A model generated the notes under the pieces. That model made no database searches and was not told the DNA's origin. It saw only the letters and a list, made by a program, of their open reading frames with translations. Of a stretch of 64,000 bases of DNA, positions 9,757 through 17,160 are shown in pieces. A program made the position numbers and the translations under genes. Position 1 is the stretch's first letter. Each line of letters opens with the position of its first letter. Source of the stretch: Sphingopyxis sp. (GTDB taxonomy: Bacteria > Pseudomonadota > Alphaproteobacteria > Sphingomonadales > Sphingomonadaceae); contig JASBSJ010000044.1 in NCBI GenBank assembly GCA_030148985.1, positions 19,007 through 83,006 of the forward strand, read 5' to 3'.

Positions 9757-10152
9757 ATGACCCACTATATCGGTGTCGTTCACAAGGATGCGGACAGCAG
9801 CTATGGCATCGCCTTTCCCGATCTTCCGGGCTGTTTTTCGGCGGGGGAAAGCCTGACCGAACTCGAACGCAATGCGATCGAGGCGCTGGAATTGTTTCTG
9901 GATGGCGAGGATATCGAGGCGTTTCCGGCCAGCGATATGACCGATATTCGAGCCGGCCTGTCGGAGGATGATCAGGGGGCCATGCTGATAGCCGTACCCT
10001 TCATGCGTTCGGGCGGCCGGACCGTGCGGGTGAACTTCACCGTCGATGCCGCGACGCTTGCGGCAATCGATGCCGCCGCCAAGCGGCGCAAACTGTCCCG
10101 CAGCGCCTTTTTGGTCAGCGCGGCGCATAATGAGATGAGCGGAGCGCATTGA
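9757..10152 (+). CDS. hicB: HicB antitoxin
   Basis: 131 aa from the ATG at 9757 (MTHYIGVVHKDADSSYGIAFPDLPGCFSAG), which has GAAGGAAG about 10 bases upstream. A Met at 9736 overlapping the hicA end is an alternative. The N-terminal half is the degenerate RNase H-like HicB fold (PDLPGCFSAGESL). The C-terminal half is a ribbon-helix-helix DNA-binding domain (VRVNFTVDAATLAAIDAAAKRRKLSRSAFLVSAA), so it should both bind HicA and repress the operon. Position next to ssrA suggests a small acquired insert. Confidence 0.93.
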   Translation: MTHYIGVVHKDADSSYGIAFPDLPGCFSAGESLTELERNAIEALELFLDGEDIEAFPASDMTDIRAGLSEDDQGAMLIAVPFMRSGGRTVRVNFTVDAATLAAIDAAAKRRKLSRSAFLVSAAHNEMSGAH

Positions 10153-10171
10153 AGTCGGCTTCGTAGCCGGA

Positions 10172-10582
10172 TCAGTGCGCGCTTTCGCAGTGGCGATGAT
10201 CGCCGAGGGCCTCGATCACGCGGCAGTCGGCGGCGGCGCCGCCGCGGCAACGGCCGACGATACGGGCGAGTTCGTCGCGCAGCGTCGTCAGTTGCGCGAT
10301 CTTGGCCTCCACCTGTGCCAGATGTCGGCTGGCGATGCGGTCGGCGTCCGTGCAATCGCGCGCGGGATCGTCCGACAGGTCGAGCAGCGAGCGGATTTCC
10401 TCGATCGTGAAGCCCAGATCGCGCGAATGGCGCACGAAGCTCAGCCGCGCGCGGTGCGCCTCGCCATAGCTGCGGTAATTGGCCGCGGTGCGCGCGGGCG
10501 CGGGCAGCAGGCCGATGCGCTCATAATAGCGGATGGTTTCGATGTTGGTGCCGGTGGCACGCGACAGTTCGCCGATTTTCAT
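10172..10582 (-). CDS. MerR-family metal-responsive regulator (ZntR/CadR-like)
   Basis: 136 aa. The N-terminal winged HTH MKIGELSRATGTNIETIRYYERIGLL is followed by a dimerisation coiled coil. Cys77, Cys112, Cys120 and Cys132 (with His residues in the last ten) resemble the metal-binding pattern of ZntR/CadR/PbrR rather than CueR. Such proteins bend an overlong promoter spacer when loaded with divalent metal. It is divergent from a cation transporter gene, with the expected promoter between them. The exact metal (Zn, Cd, Pb or Co) cannot be read from sequence. Confidence 0.88.
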   Translation of the reverse strand: MKIGELSRATGTNIETIRYYERIGLLPAPARTAANYRSYGEAHRARLSFVRHSRDLGFTIEEIRSLLDLSDDPARDCTDADRIASRHLAQVEAKIAQLTTLRDELARIVGRCRGGAAADCRVIEALGDHRHCESAH

Positions 10583-10585
10583 CGC

Positions 10586-10616
10586 TTGACCCTGTAGTTG
10601 ATACAGGGTGCATATA
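10586..10616 (+). promoter_or_regulatory. MerR-type promoter/operator for the cation transporter
   Basis: TTGACC (-35, 10586-10591) and CATATA (-10, 10611-10616) are separated by 19 bp, the overlong spacing MerR activators correct. The perfect dyad ACCCTGTA-N5-TACAGGGT (10589-10609) fills the spacer. Confidence 0.85.
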
Positions 10617-10650
10617 GGGTGCCGACTCGAAAGACCAAGGAGCTTTGACG

Positions 10651-11274
10651 ATGGCCGATTCCTGCTGTGCCGGCAAAAGCGGCGCGACGGCGCTGAACGA
10701 TCCGCGCTGGCGCCGCATCCTGTGGATCGCGCTGGTCATCAACGCCGCGATGTTCGGGGTCGAGATCGTCGCGGGCGTCGCCGCCGATTCGCGCGCGCTT
10801 CAGGCTGATGCGCTCGATTTCCTGGGCGACAGCGCCAATTATGCGATCAGCCTGGGCGTCGCGGGCATGGCGCTGGCGTGGCGCGCGCGCGCCGCCCTGT
10901 TCAAGGCGGTGACGATGCTGGCGTTCGGCCTGTGGGTGTTTGGCTCGGCGCTCTGGGGCTTCGTGGCGGGGACCGCGCCCCATGCCGAAACGATGGGGAT
11001 TATCGGCGCGCTGGCGCTGGTCGCCAATGTTGTAGTCGCGCTGATGCTCTATCGCTACCGCACGGGCGATGCGAACATGCGCTCGGTCTGGATCTGCTCG
11101 CGCAACGATGCGATCGGCAATCTGGCGGTGATGGGCGCGGCGCTGGGCGTGTTCGGCACCGGGCAGAGCTGGCCCGACCTGGCGGTGGCGGCGATCATGG
11201 CCGCGCTCGCGATCTGGGGCAGCATCGAAGTGTTCCGCCATGCGCGGGGCGAACTCACCACCTCCGCGACCTGA
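10651..11274 (+). CDS. Cation efflux (CDF-like) transporter
   Basis: 207 aa. ATG 10651 has AAGGAG 8-9 bases upstream; the ORF track starts two codons earlier at a TTG. About six hydrophobic helices are seen. An early Cys pair (MADSCCAGKSG) may bind metal. TM2 and TM5 carry the CDF-like acidic motifs ADALDFLGDSANY and SRNDAIGNL in place of the classical HxxxD pairs. There is no C-terminal cytoplasmic domain, so this is the short cation-transporter branch. The divergent MerR regulator suggests efflux of Zn, Cd or a related ion. Confidence 0.85.
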   Translation: MADSCCAGKSGATALNDPRWRRILWIALVINAAMFGVEIVAGVAADSRALQADALDFLGDSANYAISLGVAGMALAWRARAALFKAVTMLAFGLWVFGSALWGFVAGTAPHAETMGIIGALALVANVVVALMLYRYRTGDANMRSVWICSRNDAIGNLAVMGAALGVFGTGQSWPDLAVAAIMAALAIWGSIEVFRHARGELTTSAT

Positions 11275-11298
11275 CCTGACCTGACATGGCGCCCAAGC

Positions 11299-11315
11299 CA
11301 TAACCTGAACCTATG
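11299..11315. promoter_or_regulatory. LysR-type box 1, upstream of the RidA/lysR genes
   Basis: CATAACCTGAACCTATG contains ATA-N9-TAT and the LysR T-N11-A signature. It matches the box at 12680-12696 at 15 of 17 positions. It lies about 80 bases before the RidA-like start and probably mediates autoregulation. Confidence 0.65.
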
Positions 11316-11392
11316 CCGCGCACACCGATAGGGGGATAGGAGCGCGGGCCCGCGGCGGATAGCCGGAGGCGATCCGTTTCAGGGGAAGAGAC

Positions 11393-11737
11393 ATGGCAAA
11401 ACCACCCTTGTCGCCGGCACGGTCCGGGGGCAATTTCATCTTCACATCGGGGCAGCTCGCGCGCGGCGACGACGGCGCGATCGTTGCGGGCGGCATCGAG
11501 GCGCAGGCCGAACGCGCGCTCGCCAATCTGGTGGCGGTGCTCGCCGACGCCGGTTGCGCGCCCGCCGATGTCGTCAAGGTGACCGCCTGGCTGACCGATC
11601 CTGCCTATGGCGCCGCGTTCAACGCCGCCTATATCCGCGTTTTCGGCGAACCCTGGCCCGCGCGCTCGACCGTCGTGTCGGCGCTGCTGGCGCCGGGGGC
11701 GCTGATCGAGGTCGAGGCGATCGCGCTTCGCCCATGA
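11393..11737 (+). CDS. RidA-family reactive-imine deaminase
   Basis: 114 aa. It has the Rid fold signature: FIFTSGQLARGDDG near the N-terminus, then AERALANLVAVLADAGCAPADVVKVTAWLTD, and the C-terminal WPARSTVVSALLAPGALIEVEAIA. The arginine that grips the imino-acid carboxylate (PARSTV) is present. The family hydrolyses 2-iminoacids released by PLP enzymes or by FAD amino-acid oxidases. It overlaps the lysR ORF start and lies in the same unit as a D-amino-acid dehydrogenase, whose product is exactly such an imine. That makes the context assignment strong. Confidence 0.9.
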   Translation: MAKPPLSPARSGGNFIFTSGQLARGDDGAIVAGGIEAQAERALANLVAVLADAGCAPADVVKVTAWLTDPAYGAAFNAAYIRVFGEPWPARSTVVSALLAPGALIEVEAIALRP

Positions 11738-11784
11738 CGGCAAAGGCCATTGGCCCCCGGCTCCTGCGCGAGTACAGGGGTGGA

Positions 11785-12684
11785 ATGCGGTTTCGCCAGA
11801 TTGAGGTCTTTCACGCCGTCTATACGCACGGGTCGATCAGCGCGGCGGCGCGCGCGCTGGGCGTGTCGCAGCCGTCGCTGTCGAAGACGCTGCATCATGC
11901 CGAGGACAGCCTGGGCTTTCCGCTCTTCCATCTCGTGCGCGGGCGGCTCGTCCCGACCGACGAAGCTCATGCGCTGATCCGCGAGGCAGGCGACATTTTC
12001 GAACGGCTGGCGTCGTTGCAACAGACCGCGCGCAACCTGTCGCAGGCGGGCGGCGGGCATATCCGGCTCGGCATCGTCCCCAGTCTCGCGCTCGACGTCG
12101 TGCCACAGGCGATGGCGCAATTTCGGCGCGAATGGCCGCGCGTGACCTTTGAAGTGCATACGCACCACCACGACGACCTCGTCCGCTCGCTGATCGAGCG
12201 CGAGACCGACATCGCCATCGCCTATACCCCGCCGCCGCACCCCCGGTTGACGCACACGCTGCTGACGCAGGGCGAACTTGTGGTCTTTTGTCCGCGCGGT
12301 GCGTTTGAGCCGATCGAGGGGCGGCTACCGCTCGACCGGCTGGCGGACCGCGACCTGATCGGCGTGGCGGCAACGGGGCCGATCGGGGACGTGCTTACCT
12401 GTGCGGTGCGCGAGCGCGGCATCGCCTATCGCGAGGCGGTGTCGGTGCAGACCTTTTTCATCGCCGCGCGGCTGGCGCAGCTCGAAAGCGGGATCACGGT
12501 GGTCGATGAATTCACCGCGCGCGCCTGGCAATCGCCCGACTTCGCTTGGCTACGTACCGACCCGCCGCTCGAGTTCACCATCTCGTGGGTGACGCTGGAG
12601 GATCGCCAGCCGTCGAAGGTCGCGCGGCAGTTCCTGCGCACATTGGGCGATGTACTCGAGGCAAGTCGGACCCCCAACCCATAA
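11785..12684 (+). CDS. LysR-family transcriptional regulator
   Basis: 299 aa from MRFRQIEVFHAVYTHGSISAAAR, the typical LysR length and N-terminus. An upstream ATG at 11734, overlapping the RidA stop as ATGA, would add 17 residues and is an equally legal start. The winged HTH includes RALGVSQPSLSKTLHHAE. The two-lobed effector domain starts near residue 85 (GGHIRLGIVPSLALDVVPQA). It sits between two copies of a T-N11-A box and is co-directional with the amino-acid block, so it is the likely regulator of that block and of itself. The inducer is unknown. Confidence 0.92.
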   Translation: MRFRQIEVFHAVYTHGSISAAARALGVSQPSLSKTLHHAEDSLGFPLFHLVRGRLVPTDEAHALIREAGDIFERLASLQQTARNLSQAGGGHIRLGIVPSLALDVVPQAMAQFRREWPRVTFEVHTHHHDDLVRSLIERETDIAIAYTPPPHPRLTHTLLTQGELVVFCPRGAFEPIEGRLPLDRLADRDLIGVAATGPIGDVLTCAVRERGIAYREAVSVQTFFIAARLAQLESGITVVDEFTARAWQSPDFAWLRTDPPLEFTISWVTLEDRQPSKVARQFLRTLGDVLEASRTPNP

Positions 12685-12696
12685 CCCCAACCTATG
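12680..12696. promoter_or_regulatory. LysR-type box 2, upstream of the D-amino-acid dehydrogenase operon
   Basis: CATAACCCCAACCTATG is 15/17 identical to box 1 and followed by a similar GCGCA flank. It overlaps the lysR stop codon and lies about 105 bases before the dehydrogenase start, where a LysR activator site would be expected. Confidence 0.65.
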
Positions 12697-12800
12697 GGGC
12701 GCATAAATGTTACGGCTTTGCGTCAATCGGCCATGCGATAATCATGAACCGGGAAAGCGGGGCGTAACAATCGGCGTCGCGCGGGGGAACGGATCGGCAC

Positions 12801-14054
12801 ATGCGGGCAGAGTTTCGCCTTGGCGAAAATAGGTTGACGGCGCGGCCGCAGGACGTCGTCGTCATCGGCGCCGGCGTCGTCGGCATGGCCACCGCGCTGA
12901 CGCTGGCCGACCGCGGACACCGCGTCACCGTGATCGACGGCGCCGCCGAGGCCGGCCGCGGCACCTCCTTCGCCAATGGCGCGCAGCTCAGCTATGCCTA
13001 TACCGACGCGCTCGCCAGCCCCACGACGCTCGCGCAGATGCCGCGGCTGCTGCTCGCGCGCGACCCTGCGCTGCGCCTCCATCCCAGCCTCGATCCCGAT
13101 TTTCTGCGTTGGGGGCTGGCCTTTCTGAAGAACGGCTCGGCCGCGCATTTCCGCCGCAACACGCTTGAGGGGCTGGCGCTCGCGATCCAGTCGCGCCGTG
13201 CGCTGCACGCGCTTGCGCGCCGCCACGGCCTCGATTTCGCGCACGGCACGCCGGGCAAGATCATCCTTTATCGTTCGGCGCGCAGCTTTGCCGCGGCACG
13301 CGCCATCTCGGCCGACAAGATCGCGGGCGGCGCCGAGCAGGCGTTTCTCGACGCCGACGGCGCGGTGGCGGTCGAGCCGATGCTGGCGGCGATCCGTCCG
13401 CAGATCGCCGGCGCGATCCACACCGCGAACGAAGAAGTGGGCGACCCCTATCGGTTCTGCACGGCCGTGCAGGCGGCGCTGGCGGCGGGCGGCAGCACCA
13501 GCCATTATGCCACGCAGGTTGCGCACATCGACGTCGATGGACCGCTTCCCGCCGCGGTCACGGCGGCGGGCACGCGGATTGCCGCCGACCGGATCATCCT
13601 CTGCACCGGCGCCGACACCGTGACGCTGGCGCGGCGACTTGGCGTGCGCTTGCCGATTCAGCCGATGAAGGGCTATTCGATCACCGCGCCGCCGGGCGCC
13701 GCCGCGCCGCGCGTCAGCATCACCGACGCCGCCAACCGCGTCGTATTCGCGCGGCTCGGCGACCGGATGCGGATCGCGGGGCTGGCCGACCTTGGTCGCC
13801 GCGACACCAATGTCGAGCCCGCCCGCCTTGCCGCGCTGATCGCCAGCGCGCGTGCCGCGCTGCCGGGTGCGGCCGATTATGACGCGATCGAATCGAGCTG
13901 GGCGGGGCTGCGGCCGATGACCCCCGATTCGCTGCCGATCATCCGGACGATTGCGCCCGGCGTGATCGCCAACACCGGACATGGCGCGCTCGGCTGGACC
14001 TATGCGGCGGGATCGGCCGAGCGCGTCGCCGCCATCGTGGAGGGAGAGGGCTGA
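12801..14054 (+). CDS. FAD-dependent D-amino-acid dehydrogenase (DadA family)
   Basis: 417 aa. The dinucleotide-binding motif DVVVIGAGVVGMATALTLADRGHRVTVID lies at about residues 18-46. It is followed by GTSFANGAQLSYAYTDALASP, the DadA-type second motif (N-G-x-Q-L-S-Y). The C-terminal FAD/substrate segment includes WAGLRPMTPDSLPII and NTGHGALGWTYAAGSAERVA, typical of the DadA/DAO family. It oxidises D-amino acids to 2-oxo acids through an imine, feeding electrons to the respiratory chain. No signal peptide is seen, so it acts on the cytoplasmic side. It is first in the string of genes behind box 2. A RidA-like protein is encoded just upstream. Confidence 0.88.
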   Translation: MRAEFRLGENRLTARPQDVVVIGAGVVGMATALTLADRGHRVTVIDGAAEAGRGTSFANGAQLSYAYTDALASPTTLAQMPRLLLARDPALRLHPSLDPDFLRWGLAFLKNGSAAHFRRNTLEGLALAIQSRRALHALARRHGLDFAHGTPGKIILYRSARSFAAARAISADKIAGGAEQAFLDADGAVAVEPMLAAIRPQIAGAIHTANEEVGDPYRFCTAVQAALAAGGSTSHYATQVAHIDVDGPLPAAVTAAGTRIAADRIILCTGADTVTLARRLGVRLPIQPMKGYSITAPPGAAAPRVSITDAANRVVFARLGDRMRIAGLADLGRRDTNVEPARLAALIASARAALPGAADYDAIESSWAGLRPMTPDSLPIIRTIAPGVIANTGHGALGWTYAAGSAERVAAIVEGEG

Positions 14055-14103
14055 AGGGCTAGCCAATGGACAATCGGATTTCAACCCAGGGAAGGGCAAA
14101 GTG

Positions 14104-17100
14104 ATGAAAAGGGGTCTTCGCATTTTCAGCCTGATGAGCGGCATGTCGCTCATCGCCAGCGCAACCGCCGCCATGGCGCAAGACAGCGCGGCGCAGACGG
14201 CGCAGGATGTCGCCGATGCCGACGAGGAAATCGTCGTCATCGGATCGCAGATCAAGGGCGCCGACGTCGCGGGGTCGCTTCCCGTGACCTTGCTCACCGA
14301 CCAGGACATCGACGCGATCGCTGCGACGAGCGGCGACGAGCTGTTCCGGGCGATCCCGCAGGCAGGCGACGTGGCGTTCAACGAAAGCCGCGACGCGGGC
14401 GGGATCAACGATGCGCGCGGCGACGTCGCGTCGATCAACCTGCGCGCGCTGGGCACCGGCAACACGCTGGTGCTGCTGAACGGCCGCCGCATGGTCCTGC
14501 ATCCCGGCACCCAGTCCGAAAATCTGGTGCCGGTGCAGAGCGTCAACACCAACGCCATCCCGGTGCTGGGCATCCGGCGCGTCGAGGTGTTGCTCGACGG
14601 TGCCGCCGCCGTTTATGGCTCGGATGCGGTGGCTGGTGTCATCAACACCGTGCTCAAAGATAATTTCGACGGGTTCCGCGTGACCGGCGAATACAGCCTG
14701 ACCGACGATTCGGATCAGCAGGAATATGAGCTGGCGTTCGAGGCGGGGCACACCTTTAACGACGGCCGCACCAACGTCTCGCTGTTCGGTTCGTTCAGCC
14801 ACCGCGATCCGCTGTTCGCCCGCGAACGGCGCAATTCGCGCTCGTCGGACCTGCGGTCGCTCGTCGTCGGCACGCCGTTCGAAGGCGATACCGACTTCCG
14901 CAACACGTCGATCGACACGCCCTGGGGCGAGTTCCAGCGGCTGACCAACAGCTTCGCGCCGTCGACGACCACTGCGCGGATCAACGGCACGGCCTTGACG
15001 ACCAGCGGCATCTTCCACGTCCAACCCGACACGAACGATGGCTGCATCGCGCCGACGCAATATGCGGGCACCTGCTGGGACAACAGCTCGCTGTCGACCG
15101 TATCGACCGACGAGAATCTGCGGTACGACACCAATTTCGAGCGTACCGTGCTCGGCCGCAACAACCGCCTCAACCTGTTCGGATTCCTGAACCATGAATT
15201 TGATTCGGGGCTGGAGCTTTATGCCGAGGCGGGCTGGTATCATGCCGAATTCCGCTCGATCCGCGAACAGGAAACGGCGCTCGCGAACCAGCGCCTCATC
15301 ATTCCCGCCGACGCCTATTGGAACCCCTTCGGCCCGGTCGGCAGCCCCAATCGCATTCCCGGCCTGACGGGTGTATCGGACGATGGCGTACCGATCGAAC
15401 TGCTCGATTACCGCCCGATCGACGCCGGTCCGCTGATCGTCAAGGTCAAGAATGACACGACGCGCTTCCTCACCGGCCTGCGCGGCGAACTGCTCGGCTT
15501 CGATTTCGATACCGCCGCGCTTTATTCGAAGGCACGGACCGCGGACAAGATGCGGACGATTTCGATGACCTTGTTCCAGGAGGCGCTGTCGCGCACCGAC
15601 GCGACCGGATATAATCCGTTCAACGGCGGCGATCCGCTCAACCCTGGCACGCTCGATTCCTCGCCCAACCCGCAGGAAGTGATCGACAGCTTCATGGTCG
15701 ACATCGGCCGGGTGAGCACGACCGAGCTGTATCTGGCCGATTTCAAGATCAGCAAGAACGATCTTTTCACGCTGCCCGGCGGCCGCGTCGGCATCGCGGC
15801 GGGGGTCGAGTTCCGCCACGAAACCTTTAGCGACGACCGCGACGACCGGCTTGACGGGACGATCGCCTTCACCGCGCTCGACGGCTCGTCGAACGGCAGC
15901 GACACGATGGGCGCCAGCCCGACGCCCGACAGCAGCGGGTCGCGCGACGTTCTGTCGGCTTTCCTTGAATTTGCGGTGCCGATCGTCTCGCCCGAGATGG
16001 ACGTGCCACTCATTCACTCGCTCGACCTGCAGCTCGCGGGCCGCGCCGAATCCTATCAGGGTTTCGGCTCGGTGGCGAAGCCGAAGGTTGCGCTGTCCTG
16101 GTATCCGGCGCCCAATTTCCAGCTGCGCGGCAGCTGGTCGCAGAGCTTCCGTGCACCGAACCTGCCGCAATTGTTCGAAAACGGCATCCAGCGGTCGAAC
16201 ACGCGCACCGACTGGATCCGCTGCGAGGCGGACCTTCGCACCGGAGAGATTACCAATTTCGACGATTGCGGCCGCACGCAGGGAATCGTCAGCAACCGGT
16301 CGGGCAGCAAGGAGCTTGAACCCGAAACCGCCGAGAACCTGTCGTTCGGCGGCACCTTTCAGCTCGATCTGGGCGGCGCCGGGCGGCTGACCTTCACCAC
16401 CGACTATTGGGAAATCCGCCAGAAAAACGTGATCGGCCTGTTCGGCGATTCGAACGCGCTGATCCTCGATTATCTGCTGCGACTCCAGGGATCGTCGAAC
16501 CCCAATGTCCAGCGCGCCGCGCCGACGCAGGACGACATCGACGATTTCGCCGGCACCGGGATCGATCCGGTGGGCGAGGTCATCCAGGTGATCGACAATT
16601 ACACCAACCTGACCCCGCGCAAGGTCCGCGGCCTCGACTTCGGCCTTTATTATCAGGTCCGCGATACGGGGATCGGCAGTTTCAACCTGCGCGTCAACGC
16701 TGCACGTCTGCTCGAATTCTACCAGACGCCCGGCACGCTCCAGCAATCGCTGCTCGATGCACAGGCGAATGGTGATATTGATCCGACGATCAACGTCGTC
16801 GGCGCCGAGGATCTGGTCGAGGAAAATGGGCGGCCCAAATGGCGCGGCTCGGCGAGCCTCAGCTGGCGTTACAAGGGCTGGGGTGCGGGCTGGTACGCCA
16901 GCTATGTCGGCCCCGTCACCGACACCTCGGCGTCGCTGGCCGACGGCACGCGCTTCCGCGTCAAGGATCATATGACACACAGCCTCTATGTGCAGTATGA
17001 GCCGGAAGAGGGCTTCCTGAAGGACACCCGCTTCCGCATCGGTGCGCGCAACATCTTCAACAAGCTCGCGCCGTTTGCCGATCAGACCTATGGCTATATC

Positions 17101-17160
17101 GGCGACCTTTACAGCAATCGCGGTCGCCAGGTTTACGCATCGATCAGCAAGCGCTTCTGA
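14104..17160 (+). CDS. TonB-dependent outer-membrane receptor
   Basis: 1018 aa from MKRGLRIFSLMSGMSLIASATAAMAQ, a clear signal peptide; the ORF-track extension overlaps the preceding gene. The likely TonB box is EEIVVIGSQI. The plug domain follows (DELFRAIPQAG, SINLRALGTGNTLVLLNGRRMV, RRVEVLLDGAAAVYGSDAVAGVINTVLK). The long beta-barrel ends in YASISKRF with the terminal aromatic. It is of the large 'oligopeptide/xylan-type' class common in sphingomonads. Its stop overlaps the next start (TGATG), linking it to the periplasmic deacylase. It probably brings the N-acyl or gamma-glutamyl substrate of this operon across the outer membrane. Confidence 0.93.
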   Translation: MKRGLRIFSLMSGMSLIASATAAMAQDSAAQTAQDVADADEEIVVIGSQIKGADVAGSLPVTLLTDQDIDAIAATSGDELFRAIPQAGDVAFNESRDAGGINDARGDVASINLRALGTGNTLVLLNGRRMVLHPGTQSENLVPVQSVNTNAIPVLGIRRVEVLLDGAAAVYGSDAVAGVINTVLKDNFDGFRVTGEYSLTDDSDQQEYELAFEAGHTFNDGRTNVSLFGSFSHRDPLFARERRNSRSSDLRSLVVGTPFEGDTDFRNTSIDTPWGEFQRLTNSFAPSTTTARINGTALTTSGIFHVQPDTNDGCIAPTQYAGTCWDNSSLSTVSTDENLRYDTNFERTVLGRNNRLNLFGFLNHEFDSGLELYAEAGWYHAEFRSIREQETALANQRLIIPADAYWNPFGPVGSPNRIPGLTGVSDDGVPIELLDYRPIDAGPLIVKVKNDTTRFLTGLRGELLGFDFDTAALYSKARTADKMRTISMTLFQEALSRTDATGYNPFNGGDPLNPGTLDSSPNPQEVIDSFMVDIGRVSTTELYLADFKISKNDLFTLPGGRVGIAAGVEFRHETFSDDRDDRLDGTIAFTALDGSSNGSDTMGASPTPDSSGSRDVLSAFLEFAVPIVSPEMDVPLIHSLDLQLAGRAESYQGFGSVAKPKVALSWYPAPNFQLRGSWSQSFRAPNLPQLFENGIQRSNTRTDWIRCEADLRTGEITNFDDCGRTQGIVSNRSGSKELEPETAENLSFGGTFQLDLGGAGRLTFTTDYWEIRQKNVIGLFGDSNALILDYLLRLQGSSNPNVQRAAPTQDDIDDFAGTGIDPVGEVIQVIDNYTNLTPRKVRGLDFGLYYQVRDTGIGSFNLRVNAARLLEFYQTPGTLQQSLLDAQANGDIDPTINVVGAEDLVEENGRPKWRGSASLSWRYKGWGAGWYASYVGPVTDTSASLADGTRFRVKDHMTHSLYVQYEPEEGFLKDTRFRIGARNIFNKLAPFADQTYGYIGDLYSNRGRQVYASISKRF

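Noticed and set aside
9391-10149. 252-aa minus-strand ORF over ssrA/hicAB
   Set aside because: It overlaps tmRNA and both hic genes, whose families are clear.
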